Counted from the first letter of the stretch, positions 23,029 through 44,363 are shown. The stretch is 64,000 nt of DNA from JBBDMC01 sp963826055 (GCA_963826055.1 CAWGVO010000017.1:186001-250000), one strand, 5' to 3'. Program-made: numbers and translations. Notes: generated by a model from the sequence alone, not told the origin.

Positions 23029-23032
23029 GCCG

Positions 23033-23731
23033 ATGCCCCATGTTGCCAAAAGGACCAAAGTTGCCCGCGAGGGCATCGAACCGGCGCGCCTCTATCCGAT
23101 CGACGAGGCGGTGAAGCTGGTCAAGGAGCGCGCTACCGCCAAGTTCGACGAAACCGTCGAGGTTGCCATCAACCTCGGGGTCGATCCGCGCCACGCGGAC
23201 CAGATGGTGCGCGGCGTCTGCCAGCTGCCGAACGGGTCGGGCCGCAGTGTGCGCGTCGCGGTGTTCGCGCGCGGCGACAAGGCGGATGAGGCAAAGGCCG
23301 CTGGCGCCGACGTGGTGGGCGCCGAGGACCTGGTGCAGCAGGTGCAAGGCGGCACTATCGATTTCGACCGGTGCATCGCCACTCCCGACATGATGCCGCT
23401 GGTCGGCCGTCTCGGAAAGGTGCTCGGCCCCCGCGGTCTGATGCCCAATCCGAAGGTCGGCACTGTCACCCAGGACGTGACCGCGGCGGTGAAGGCCGCC
23501 AAGGGCGGTGCGGTGGAGTTCCGGGTGGAGAAAGCCGGGATCATTCACGCCGGCGTCGGCAAGGCTAGCTTCGATGCGCCGGCGCTGGTCGCCAATATCA
23601 AGGCGCTGGCGGATGCCGTGCAGAAGGCGCGGCCGTCTGGCGCCAAGGGAACATTCGTACAGCGGGTCGCCATCTCTTCGACCATGGGCCCGGGGGTCAA
23701 GGTCGATCCGGCGACGCTGGCAGGCGCCTGA
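23033..23731 (+). CDS. rplA: 50S ribosomal protein L1
   Basis: 232 aa, intact. L1-stalk protein and probable autoregulator of rplKA. VDPRHADQMVRG and LGPRGLMPNPKVGTVT are diagnostic. The ATG at 23033 lies four bases after the rplK stop, which implies translational coupling. Confidence 0.97.
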   Translation: MPHVAKRTKVAREGIEPARLYPIDEAVKLVKERATAKFDETVEVAINLGVDPRHADQMVRGVCQLPNGSGRSVRVAVFARGDKADEAKAAGADVVGAEDLVQQVQGGTIDFDRCIATPDMMPLVGRLGKVLGPRGLMPNPKVGTVTQDVTAAVKAAKGGAVEFRVEKAGIIHAGVGKASFDAPALVANIKALADAVQKARPSGAKGTFVQRVAISSTMGPGVKVDPATLAGA

Positions 23732-24025
23732 GGGGGCGCCGGAGATAAGAGCTTCCGTCCGGGTAACCGGGCGGCAAGAAGGGTCGGCGGGGTCTCCCGT
23801 CCGGCCCGGTCCTGTCCGAGACTGCGGGCGCCGGGATGCCGGCTTAATCGAGATCGCCCGCAATAGACGGGAGGGAACCGGGTTTTCCGGTTCGAACCTC
23901 TTGGCCCAAGCGGCGCAGGATGCGCCGGCTGGGGGACAGGCTGTGAGCGTCGCGGGCTTCTTCGGAACCCGTGGCAAACGCAACCGGCGGTCCCCTTCGT
24001 GGCCGCCAAGTGGAGAGTGAAGAGA
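23732..24025 (+). promoter_or_regulatory. rplJ leader, probable L10(L7/L12) autoregulatory region
   Basis: 294 non-coding bases between rplA and rplJ. A hairpin CCGTCCGG-gtaa-CCGGGCGG lies near 23755-23776, and further helices are possible around 23878-23930 (GGGAACCGGGTTTTCCGGTTCG). A long structured leader at this place matches the bacterial L10 leader. The exact kink-turn cannot be assigned by eye. Confidence 0.5.
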
Positions 24026-24544
24026 GTGGACAGAGCGGAAAAAGGCGAGGTCGTTACGGCGCTCAGCCAGGTGTTCAAGGACACCGGGGTGGTCGTCGTC
24101 GCCCGCTACACCGGTCTTACCGTCGCCGACATGACGACCCTCAGGGCGCGCATGCGGGAAGCCGGCGGCAAGGTCCGGGTCGCCAAGAATCGCCTCGTCA
24201 AGCGCGCTCTCGAAGGCACGGACGTCGGCCACATCGCGGACCTGTTCACCGGTCCGACGGTGATCGCGTACTCAAGCGATCCGGTGGCGGCGCCCAAGGT
24301 CACGGTCGAATTCGCCAAGAACAACGAGAAACTGATCATTCTCGGTGGCGCTTTCGGCCGAACCAACCTCGACCCCGACGGCGTCAAGGCGCTTGCCGCC
24401 TTGCCGTCGCTCGACGAACTGCGGGCCACGCTGGTGGGGCTGATCTCCACCCCGGCGCGGCGGATCGCGCAGGTCGTCGCGGCACCGGCGGCGCAAGTCG
24501 CGCGGGTGGTCGGGGCGTATGCCGAAAAGAGCGAGGCGGCGTGA
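24026..24544 (+). CDS. rplJ: 50S ribosomal protein L10
   Basis: Stalk base protein. A GTG at 24026 is chosen because it gives VDRAEKGEVVTAL, the family start, and 172 aa; an upstream in-frame GTG at 23999 would add nine residues. GGAGAGTGAAGAGA precedes it. GLTVADMTTLRARMREAG and AKNRLVKRALEGT are conserved. The frame is intact. Confidence 0.94.
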   Translation: MDRAEKGEVVTALSQVFKDTGVVVVARYTGLTVADMTTLRARMREAGGKVRVAKNRLVKRALEGTDVGHIADLFTGPTVIAYSSDPVAAPKVTVEFAKNNEKLIILGGAFGRTNLDPDGVKALAALPSLDELRATLVGLISTPARRIAQVVAAPAAQVARVVGAYAEKSEAA

Positions 24545-24592
24545 GGCCGTTCACTGGTCAACTCAGGTTCGAACCGTAAAGGAATCAAAGAA

Positions 24593-24972
24593 ATGGCTGA
24601 TTTGTCGAAGATCGTGGATGAGCTCTCGCAACTGACCGTCATGGAGGCGGCCGAGCTGTCGAAGATGCTCGAGGAGAAGTGGGGCGTCTCCGCCGCCGCG
24701 CCGGTTGCCATGATGGCGGCGGCGGCCGGCGTGCCGGCGCCGCCGCGGAAGTGGAAGAGAAGACCGAGTTCGACGTCATCCTGTCCGAGATCGGCGCCAA
24801 CAAGATCAACGTGATCAAGGAAGTGCGCGCCATCACCGGCCTCGGCCTCAAGGAGGCGAAGGACTTGGTTGAGGCGGCCCCGAAAGCGGTCAAGGAAGGC
24901 GTCAACAAGGAAGATGCCGACAAGTTCAAGGCGCAGCTGGAATCCGCCGGCGCCAAGGTGGACTTGAAGTAA
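24593..24972 (+). CDS. rplL: 50S ribosomal protein L7/L12 (2-base insertion)
   Basis: Multicopy stalk protein. N-terminal dimerisation domain LSKIVDELSQLTVMEAAELS, Ala/Gly hinge, then TEFDVILSEIGANKINVIK and the factor-binding GLGLKEAKDLVE. The frame breaks in the hinge near 24750; dropping two bases (TG) restores AAGAGAAAEVEE and a 125-aa protein. AAGGA precedes the ATG. Confidence 0.94.
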
Positions 24973-24978
24973 CACGGC

Positions 24979-24998
24979 GGGAGCGCGTGAGCGCTCCC
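24979..24998 (+). other. Stem-loop between rplL and rpoB (1)
   Basis: GGGAGCGC-gtga-GCGCTCCC, a perfect 8-bp stem with a GUGA (GNRA-type) loop, six bases past the rplL stop. No T tract follows, so partial termination or RNase processing is more likely than full termination. Confidence 0.5.
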
Positions 24999-25050
24999 GG
25001 CAACGTCATCCTCGGGCGCCAGGCCCGGCCATGACGAAACTGAAAAGTAC

Positions 25051-25079
25051 CGGGAGCGCCGGTTCGCCGGCGTTTCCCG
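25051..25079 (+). other. Stem-loop between rplL and rpoB (2), UUCG tetraloop
   Basis: CGGGA-G-CGCCGG-ttcg-CCGGCG-TT-TCCCG. Two stacked helices closed by a stable UUCG loop, about 100 bases before rpoB. It probably sets the ratio of ribosomal protein to polymerase mRNA. Confidence 0.55.
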
Positions 25080-25180
25080 CGAAAAGTGAAGCGTAGCGAA
25101 CCGTTGTCCAGAGTGCCGCGTCAGGCGGTGGTCGCGGCGTTCCGGACAGCCGTTCAGGGAATTTCAGACGAGGAGTGAAC

Positions 25181-29316
<4,136 letters not shown>

Positions 29317-29415
29317 GCAAAGGACAGACGTCAGCCCTTTGCCGATGCGGCCAATCCCTTACCTGCGGACCCGCCCGGGCGCCTCCCGCCCGGTGGGCCG
29401 CGAAGGAGACATTCG

Positions 29416-33620
<4,205 letters not shown>

Positions 33621-33645
33621 GCTTGCGCTTCTGTCCAAATGAAGA

Positions 33646-33672
33646 GGGCCGCCCCAACGGGCGGCCCTTTTT
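33646..33672 (+). terminator. Intrinsic terminator after rpoC
   Basis: GGGCCGCCC-caac-GGGCGGCCC followed by TTTTT: a perfect 9-bp GC stem and a U tract. It also lies just beyond the stop of the convergent MFS gene, where its stem may serve the other strand without a good U tract. Confidence 0.92.
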
Positions 33673-33673
33673 G

Positions 33674-34855
33674 CTAGCGGCGGACCTGGCGGGCCGCGAC
33701 GGCGATGGCCGCGCCCATGAGGCCGACCAGGCCGAGGGAGGTGGAGAGGCCAAAGGTGTGGGCGATGAAGCCGAGCGTCGGGGGTGACACCAGGAAGCCG
33801 ACGTAGCCGAGGGTCAGCACGGCGGCGACGCCGACGCTCGGTTGCATGCCGGGGGTGCGCCCGCCGGCGCTGAGGGCGACGGGCACCACGTTCGCCGCGC
33901 CGACGCCGACGATGCCGAAGCCGACGGCGACGGCGAGCGGCCAGGGCGAGACGATGGCGGTGGCGATCCCCGCGGCGATCAGGATGCCGCCGACGGAAAC
34001 CGTGGGGCCGGGTCCGACGCGGGCGATGATGCCGTCGCCGAAGGGATGATGCCGTCGCCGAGGAGACGGAATGCCGTCATGGCGACCGAGAAGGCGGCGA
34101 AGCCGGTTGCGGCGATCACCGGGCCGGAGAGCTTAACCGTCGTCAGGTAGACGGCGCTCCAGTCGGTCACGGCGCCCTCCACGGCAAACGACAGAAAGGT
34201 CAGGAGGCCGAGGCCGAGCGCGGCGCGGTTCGGAAGCGCGAACCTCGGTCCGACGGGGGCCTTTGTCTCGCCGCGCCACAGGTGGGGGACGGCGACGAGC
34301 CCCAGTACCAGAAGCGCGGCGGCGGCCATTGTCCCGCCCAGCCCGTTGCCCCAGCCGAGCGAGATGGCGCCGGCGCCGGCCCCCGCTCCGGCAAGGCCGC
34401 CGAGCGAAAAGAAGGCGTGGAAGGACGACATGGTCGGCACCCCGCGGGCGGTCTCGACTTCCGAGGCCTGGGTGTTCATGGCGACGTCCAGGGCGCCCAT
34501 GGCGAGGCCGGCCACCAACAGGCTGGCGAAGAGGAAGGGGACCGACGGTGACAGGAGCGGGGCCGCCACCGTCGGCGGGAAAGAAAACGGCGACAACGGC
34601 CGTCGGCAGCCGCGAGCCGTAGCGCGCCAGCGCCCAACCGCTGGCTGGCATGCCGGCCATGGCGCCGATCGCCATGGTGAACAGGGCCAGTCCGAGGATG
34701 CCGGGATCGATGTGGAGGCGCGACTGGACGATCGGAATGTAGACGGCCCAGATACCTGCGCCGGCGCCGAGCGACAGGAAAATGGCGGAAACCGCCACGC
34801 GGGCCCGCAACAGCGCGTTGCCGCGGCTCATCGTCGTTCCAGTCGTGGCGTCCAT
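33674..34855 (-). CDS. MFS transporter, YbjJ-like (apparent frameshifts)
   Basis: Twelve-helix major facilitator of the YbjJ family, substrate unknown. The N terminus has RVAVSAIFLSLGAGAGIWAVYIP and GMPASGWALARYGSRLP; the family motif ALDVAMNTQASEVE and PTMSSFHAFFSLGG is clear. The C terminus has GVAAVLTLGYVGFLVSPPTLG. The ATG is at 34855. Frame breaks occur near 34585 (one extra base) and at 34025-34060, where a 20-bp tandem duplication adds two-thirds of a codon phase. It lies antisense between rpoC and rpsL, which are usually adjacent. Confidence 0.82.
34025..34060. repeat. 20-bp-period tandem duplication inside the MFS gene
   Basis: GATGATGCCGTCGCCG occurs at 34025-34040 and again at 34045-34060. 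Removing one 20-base unit restores the reading frame across RLLGDGIIARVGPGP, so the duplication itself is the frameshift. Confidence 0.75.
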
Positions 34856-35062
34856 GCCTCGGTCTCGTCGGCGGTCGCCCGGACCACCTTGGCTGTCTGA
34901 ACTGGGGACATCTAGTGACGAGCCCACGCCGGGGCAATCGGCCGGCCCGAGTCGGCTGCGATGATGGGGCCGAGTTTGAACGGTAGGATGACGGATGACC
35001 GCTGGCGGTCGCTCCGGTGGCGATCGGGGTTCGAAATCGCCAGAAAAAGTCGTTGCGCGGGG

Positions 35063-35091
35063 TTGACGCAGAGGTTGCGAAACATTAGGTT
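35063..35091 (+). promoter_or_regulatory. Candidate promoter of the str operon
   Basis: TTGACG (35063-35068), 17 bases, TAGGTT (35086-35091). It is 228 bases before rpsL. The -35 is strong and the -10 moderate. Confidence 0.45.
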
Positions 35092-35113
35092 CCGCGCGCT
35101 TTCGGGCAGGTGG

Positions 35114-35161
35114 TAGGCCCTTTGTTCCGACGGCGCCACGCTGGCGGATGAAGAGGGCCTA
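35114..35161 (+). other. Structured str-operon leader, helix 1
   Basis: Outer stem TAGGCCCT/AGGGCCTA (perfect 8 bp) encloses an inner CGCCA-cgc-TGGCG hairpin at 35134-35146. It lies between the candidate promoter and rpsL, so it is in the untranslated leader. Confidence 0.45.
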
Positions 35162-35234
35162 GACGCTGACCCGGTCTGGCGAAAGAGGTTTTGATGACAT
35201 GATCGCGGCGTTGAGCCGTGATCCTCTGTTCAGG

Positions 35235-35270
35235 AAGCGCCGCCCGCGGGAAACGGGCTGAGGCGCTTTT
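35235..35270 (+). other. Structured str-operon leader, helix 2 with TTTT
   Basis: AAGCGCC/GGCGCTT encloses GCCCG/CGGGC; the stem runs straight into TTTTGGG. It looks like an attenuator about 50 bases before rpsL, though the T run is short. Confidence 0.45.
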
Positions 35271-35318
35271 GGGTGTGTCGGGCCGGTCGCTCGAACGCGA
35301 ACAATCGATGGGCGAAGC

Positions 35319-35690
35319 ATGCCGACGATCAATCAGTTGATCCGCAAGCCGCGGCACCAGCCGGTGAAGCGTAACAAAGTGCCGGCGATGCAGGAGAGCC
35401 CGCAGAAGCGCGGGGTGTGCACGCGCGTCTATACGACCACGCCGAAGAAGCCGAATTCGGCGCTCCGGAAGGTCGCCAAGGTGCGTCTGACCAACGGATT
35501 TGAGGTGATCGGCTACATCCCGGGCGAGGGCCACAATCTGCAGGAACACTCGGTGGTGATGATCCGCGGCGGCCGCGTGAAAGACCTTCCGGGCGTACGC
35601 TACCACATCCTGCGTGGCGTGCTTGACACCCAGGGCGTCAAAGACCGCAAACAGCGCCGATCCAAGTACGGAGCCAAACGACCCAAGTGA
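35319..35690 (+). CDS. rpsL: 30S ribosomal protein S12
   Basis: 123 aa, intact. Decoding-centre protein. TTPKKPNSALRKVAKVR and GRVKDLPGVRYH carry wild-type lysines at the positions where streptomycin resistance mutations occur. First gene of the str operon. Confidence 0.97.
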   Translation: MPTINQLIRKPRHQPVKRNKVPAMQESPQKRGVCTRVYTTTPKKPNSALRKVAKVRLTNGFEVIGYIPGEGHNLQEHSVVMIRGGRVKDLPGVRYHILRGVLDTQGVKDRKQRRSKYGAKRPK

Positions 35691-35732
35691 TTTCGGGTCG
35701 TTTTTTCGTAGAAGAAACAGGCTGAAGAGAAG

Positions 35733-36204
35733 ATGTCTCGCCGCCATCGCGCCGACAAACGGGAGATCATCCCGGACCCGAAATACCACAACGACGTGGT
35801 CACCAAGTTCATGAACTCGGTGATGCACGACGGAAAGAAATCTGTCGCCGAGAAGATCGTCTACGGCGCCTTCGAGCTGATCGAGAACCGCACCAAGCAG
35901 GATCCGCTGGGGGTTTTCCGCCAGGCGCTCGACAACGTGATGCCGGCGATCGAAGTGCGCTCACGCCGCGTCGGCGGCGCCACCTACCAGGTGCCGGTCG
36001 AGGTGCGTACTGGACCGGCGCCAGGCGCTGGCGATTCGCTGGCTGCTCGGCGCGGCGCGCGGCCGCAACGAAAAGACAATGACTGAAAAGCTGTCGGGCG
36101 AACTGCTCGACGCGGCGAACAATCGGGGAAACGCCGTCAAGAAGCGCGAGGATACCCACCGGATGGCGGAAGCCAACCGGGCGTTCTCGCACTATCGCTG
36201 GTAA
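35733..36204 (+). CDS. rpsG: 30S ribosomal protein S7 (one apparent frameshift)
   Basis: Primary 16S rRNA 3'-domain binder; 156 aa restored. SRRHRADKREIIPDP and NDVVTKFMNSVMHDGKKS open it. An extra G near 36015 breaks VEVRTDRRQALAIRWLLGAA; the true end HRMAEANRAFSHYRW stops at 36204. GAAGAGAAG precedes the ATG. Confidence 0.95.
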
Positions 36205-36225
36205 CAACCCCGAAGAGGCCGGCCA

Positions 36226-38303
<2,078 letters not shown>

Positions 38304-38353
38304 TCCGAGCCCGCCTCAACGACCAAGGACTTCGAGAAAGACGGAGAGCCCCG

Positions 38354-39548
<1,195 letters not shown>

Positions 39549-39574
39549 CGGCTGCGAACAAAGAGTCAGAGACC

Positions 39575-39647
39575 AGAGGACAGAAGGAGAAACGGGACAG
39601 CCCGCGACGACGACAACCGGTCGTCCGTTGCGTGACGTCTGTCCTCT
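39575..39647 (+). other. Long stem-loop between tuf and rpsJ
   Basis: AGAGGACAGA (39575-39584) and TCTGTCCTCT (39638-39647) are perfect 10-bp arms. GTCAGAG (39565-39571) and CTCTGAC (39644-39650) offer a competing pairing, and GACGAC/GTCGTC can pair within the loop. It sits where an S10 operon leader would, nine bases before rpsJ. Confidence 0.5.
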
Positions 39648-39656
39648 GACAACCCC

Positions 39657-39965
39657 ATGAACGGCCAGAACATCCGCATCCGGCTCAAGGCGTTCGACCA
39701 TCGCATTCTCGATGCGTCGACCCGCGAGATCGTCAACACGGCCAAGCGGACCGGCGCGCGCGTGCGCGGGCCGGTGCCGCTGCCGACGCGGATCGAGAAG
39801 TTCACGGTCAACCGCTCGCCGCACATCGACAAGAAGAGCCGCGAGCAGTTCGAGATGCGCACGCACAAGCGCCTGCTCGACATCGTCGATCCGACGCCGC
39901 AGACGGTGGACGCGCTGATGAAGCTCGACCTCGCCGCCGGCGTCGACGTCGAGATCAAGCTCTAG
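39657..39965 (+). CDS. rpsJ: 30S ribosomal protein S10
   Basis: 102 aa, intact. Also the NusG/NusB partner in transcription coupling. IRIRLKAFDHRILD and GPVPLPTRIEKFTVNRSPHIDKKSREQFE (split over two segments here) are diagnostic. First gene of the S10 operon. Confidence 0.97.
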   Translation: MNGQNIRIRLKAFDHRILDASTREIVNTAKRTGARVRGPVPLPTRIEKFTVNRSPHIDKKSREQFEMRTHKRLLDIVDPTPQTVDALMKLDLAAGVDVEIKL

Positions 39966-39994
39966 GCCGGACGGCGAGGAAGCGAGACGAAATC

Positions 39995-40748
39995 ATGCGT
40001 TCAGGCGTGATCGCACAGAAGGTCGGCATGACCCGCCTGTTCACCGAGGCCGGCGAGCAGGTGCCGGTGACCGTGCTGGAGCTCGACAACTGCCAGGTGG
40101 TGGCCCAGCGCACCGTGGAGAAGAACGGCTACACGCGCCGTGCAGCTCGGCGCCGGCCTCGCCAAGGTCAAGAACACGCCGAAGGCGCATGCGCGGCCAT
40201 TTCGCCGCGGCCAAGGTGGAGCCCAAGCGCAAGGTCGCCGAGTTCCGGGTGAGCCCGGAGAACCTGATCGACGTCGGCGCCGAGATCACCGCCGACCATT
40301 TCGTCGCCGGGCAGTTCGTCGACGTCACCGGCACGTCGCACGGCAAGGGCTTCCAGGGCGTCATGAAGCGCCAGCACTTCGGCGGCGGCCGCGCCACGCC
40401 ACGGCAACTCGGTCACCCACCGCACCCACGGCTCGACCGGCCAGCGCCAGGACCCGGGCAAGGTGTTCAAGGGCAAGAAGATGGCCGGCCATATGGGCGA
40501 CGTGCGCGTGACCACGCAGAACCTCAAGATCGTCAAGACCGACGTCGAGCGCGGCCTGATCATGGTCGAGGGCGCCGTGCCCGGCGCCAAGGGCGGCTGG
40601 ATCCTGGTGCGCGACGCGGTCAAGCGGGCGCTGCCCGAGGGCGTGCCGATGCCGGGCGCGTTCAAGGCGCCGGGTGGCGCGGCCGCGGCGCCGGCGGCGG
40701 CGGCCGAGAGCTGCCGCGCCTGAGGCCGGTGCGAAGGAGGCCGCGTAG
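39995..40748 (+). CDS. rplC: 50S ribosomal protein L3 (four apparent frameshifts)
   Basis: Peptidyl-transferase-centre protein. MRSGVIAQKVGMTRLF opens it, and VTGTSHGKGFQGVMKR and PGKVFKGKKMAGHMG are conserved. Indels near 40138, 40192, 40402 and 40714. The last hides a longer Ala/Glu-rich tail that ends at the TAG 40746-40748, directly abutting the rplD ATG. GAGGAAG precedes the start. Confidence 0.93.
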
Positions 40749-41368
40749 ATGGAACTCAAGGTCACCACCCTCGACGGCAAGGCCGACGGCACGATCGCGC
40801 TGCCCGACGAGATTTTCGGGCTGAGCCGCGCGCCGACATCCTGCAGCGCATGGTGCGCTACCAGCTCGCCAAGCGCCAGGCCGGCACCCACAAGACCAAG
40901 ACGCGCGGCGAGATCCGCATGACCAGCGCCAAGATGTACAAGCAGAAGGGCACCGGCCGCGCCCGCCACGGCGACAAGGCGGCGCCGCAGTTCCGCGGCG
41001 GCGGCAAGGCGTTCGGGCCGGTGGTGCGCAGCCATGCCATCGACCTGCCGAAGAAGGTGCGGGCGCTGGCGCTGAAGCATGCGCTGTCCGCCAAGGTGCG
41101 CGACGACAAGCTGATCGGTCATCGCCGACGCCAACGTCAAGGACGCCAAGACCGCCAGCTCGCCGCCCAGTTCGCCAAGCTCGGCTTCGTCAACGCGCTG
41201 ATCGTCGACGGCGCCGAGGTCGAGCGCCAATTTCGCCTGGCCGCCCGCAACATCGCCAACATCGACGTGCTGCCGGTCCAGGGCATCAACGTCTACGACA
41301 TCCTGCGCCGCGACACGCTGGTGCTGACCAAGGCGGCGGTCGAAGCGCTGACGGAGCGGTTCAAATGA
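40749..41368 (+). CDS. rplD: 50S ribosomal protein L4 (three apparent indels)
   Basis: 206 aa restored. MELKVTTLDGKADG opens it, followed by RMVRYQLAKRQAGTHKTKTRGEI and the extended loop GTGRARHGDKAAPQFRGGG. In other bacteria L4 also represses the S10 operon. A base is missing near 40821, one is extra near 41118 and one missing near 41157. The stop overlaps the rplW start. Confidence 0.93.
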
Positions 41369-41656
41369 TGCGCGCTCGCACTACGACGTGATCCGCCGGC
41401 CGGTCATCACCGAGAAGTCGACCGCTGCGTCGGAGCACAACCAGGTCGTCTTCATGGTTGCCGCGGACGCGACCAAGCCGCAGATCAAGGCGGCGGTCGA
41501 GGCGCTGTTCAAGGTCAAGGTCAGGCGGTCAACACGCTGAACCGCAAGGGCAAGATCAAGCGCTTCCGCGGCATCAGCGGTCGCCAGGGCGACGTCCAAG
41601 AGGGCCATCGTGACCCTGGCCGAGGGCCAGATGATCGACGTGACGACGGGCTCTGA
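41368..41656 (+). CDS. rplW: 50S ribosomal protein L23 (several indels)
   Basis: Exit-tunnel protein that docks SRP and trigger factor; 96 aa restored. YDVIRRPVITEKST opens the conserved part, with FKVKVKAVNTLNRKGKIKRFRG near the C terminus. Indels near 41377, 41522, 41596 and 41651. The start ATG at 41368 overlaps the rplD stop (ATGATG). Confidence 0.9.
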
Positions 41657-41672
41657 GAGGAAGCGATCCGCC

Positions 41673-42504
41673 ATGGCACTGAAGAACTACAAGCCGACGA
41701 CGCCCGAGCCAGCGCCAGCTGGTGCTGGTCGACCGCTCGGAGCTGTACCGCGGCAAGCCGGTCAAGGGGCTGGCCGAGGGCAAGCACTCGACGGGCGGGC
41801 GCAACAACCACGGCCGGGTCACCGTGCGCTGGCGCGGCGGCGGCCACAAGCGCGCCTACCGGCTGGTCGATTTCAAGCGGCGCAAGCTCGACGTGCCGGC
41901 GGTGGTCGAGCGGCTGGAATACGATCCGAACCGCACCGCGTTCATCGCGCTGATCCGCTACGAGGACGGCGAGATCGCTACATCCTGGCGCCGCAGCGGC
42001 TGGCCGCCGGCGACACGGTGGTCGCGGCGAGGCAGGCCGACGTGAAGCCGGGCAACGCCATGCCGCTGGTCGCCATGCCGGTCGGCACCATCGTCCACAA
42101 CGTCGAGATGAAGCCCGGCAAGGGCGGCCAGATCGCGCGCTCGGCCGGCACCTATGCCCAGTATGTCGGCCGCGACCAGGGCTACGCGATCCTCGGCTCA
42201 ATTCGGGCGAGCAGCGGCTGGTCCACCAGACGTGCATCGCGACGGTCGGCGCGGTGTCCAACCCCGACCACGCCAACATCATCATCGGCAAGGCCGGGCG
42301 CAACCGCTGGCTGGGGCGCATGCCGAGTGTGCGCGGCGTCGCCATGAACCCGGTCGACCATCCGCACGGCGGCGGCGAAGGCCGCACCTCGGGCGGCCGT
42401 CATCCGGTGACGCCGTGGGGCAAGCCGACCAAGGGCAAGCGGACCCGCAACAACAAGCGGACCGACAAGTTCATCGCGCGCGCCGTCATGTGCGCAAGAA
42501 GTGA
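41673..42504 (+). CDS. rplB: 50S ribosomal protein L2 (four apparent indels)
   Basis: Core 23S rRNA-binding protein, 277 aa restored. ALKNYKPTTPSQRQL opens it. RNNHGRVTVRWRGGGHKRAYR and MNPVDHPHGGGEGRTSGG, with the functionally important histidine, are intact. Indels near 41711, 41980, 42193 and 42486. GAGAGGAA precedes the ATG. Confidence 0.93.
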
Positions 42505-42523
42505 TAGTGGAGAGGCTGACCAC

Positions 42524-42801
42524 GTGGCGCGTTCGATTTGGAAAGGCCCGTTCGTCGACGGCTATCTGCTCAAGAAGGCCGACAAGGCGCGCGCGAGCGG
42601 CCGCAACGACGTCATCAAGATCTGGAGCCGCCGCTCGACGATCCTGCCGCAGTTCGTCGGCCTGACCTTCGGCGTCCACAACGGCCACAAGCACATCCCG
42701 GTGCTGGTCACCGAAGACATGGTCGGCCACAAGTTCGGCGAGTTCGCGCCGACGCGGACCTTCCACGGCCACGCCGCCGACAAGAAGGCGAAGAGGGCTG
42801 A
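42524..42801 (+). CDS. rpsS: 30S ribosomal protein S19 (GTG start)
   Basis: 92 aa restored. ARSIWKGPFVDGYLLKKA and WSRRSTILPQFVGLTF are diagnostic. A GTG at 42524 follows GGAGAGG. One base is missing near 42795, so the stop is the TGA at 42799-42801. Confidence 0.94.
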
Positions 42802-42803
42802 GC

Positions 42804-43188
42804 ATGGGCAAGCCGAAGCGCGAGCGGCCGCTGATGACAGCGAGGCGAGGGCGCGCACCAGCACGATGCGCATCTCGCCGCAGAAGCTCAACCTGGTTGC
42901 CGCAGCTGATCCGCGGCAAGAAGGTGGCGACGGCGCTGGCCGAGCTCACCTTCTGCCGCAAGCGCGATCGCGCGCGACGTCAAGAAGACGCTGGAGTCGG
43001 CGATCGCCAACGCCGAGAACAACCACGAGCTCGACGTCGACGCGCTGGTCGTCGCCGAGGCGCACGTCGGCAAGTCGCTGGTGCATGAAGCGCTGGACGC
43101 CGCGCGGCGCGCGGCCGCGTCGGGCGCATCGAGAAGCCGTTCTCGCACCTGACGATCGTCGTGCGCGAAGTCGAGGAGCAGCCGCCTG

Positions 43189-43189
<1 letters not shown>
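42804..43189 (+). CDS. rplV: 50S ribosomal protein L22 (about six indels)
   Basis: Tunnel-lining protein, about 127 aa restored. MGKPKRERPL opens it. SEARARTSTMRISPQKLNLVAQLIRG is recognisable across two frames, then NAENNHELDVDALVVAEAHVGKS and KPFSHLTIVVREVEE. Indels cluster near 42828, 42900, 42968, 43087, 43118 and 43184. The stop overlaps the rpsC ATG (TGATG). Confidence 0.88.
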
Positions 43190-43908
<719 letters not shown>

Positions 43909-43928
43909 GGCATAAGGACAGAGACGAC

Positions 43929-44343
43929 ATGCTGCAACCCAAGCGCACCAAGTTCCGCAAGCAGTTCAAGGGCCGCATCCACGGCAAGGCCAAGGTCGGC
44001 GCCGAGCTGACTTTCGGCTCCTTACGGCCTGAAGGCGCTGGAGCCGGAGCGCGTCACCGCGCGCCAGATCGAGGCGGCGCGGCGCGCGATCACCCGCCAC
44101 ATGAAGCGCGCCGGGCGCGTGTGGATCCGCATCTTCCCCGACGTGCCGGTGTCGAAGAAGCCGACCGAAGTGCGCATGGGCAAGGGCAAGGGCGCGCTGG
44201 AATTCTGGGCGTGCCGGGTCAAGCCGGGCCGCATCATGTTCGAGATCGACGGCGTGCCGGCGGAGCTCGCCCGCGAGGCGCTGCGCCTCGGCGCGGCGAA
44301 GCTGCCGATCAGGACGCGCTTCGTGCAGCGCATCGCCGACTGA
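43929..44343 (+). CDS. rplP: 50S ribosomal protein L16 (one apparent frameshift)
   Basis: 137 aa restored. MLQPKRTKFRKQFKGRIHG opens it, with RVWIRIFPDVPVSKKPTEVR and MGKGKGALEFWACRVKPG conserved. An extra T near 44024 interrupts TFGSYGLKALEPERVT. Confidence 0.95.
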
Positions 44344-44363
44344 GAGCTGAGGGAGCACGAGCG

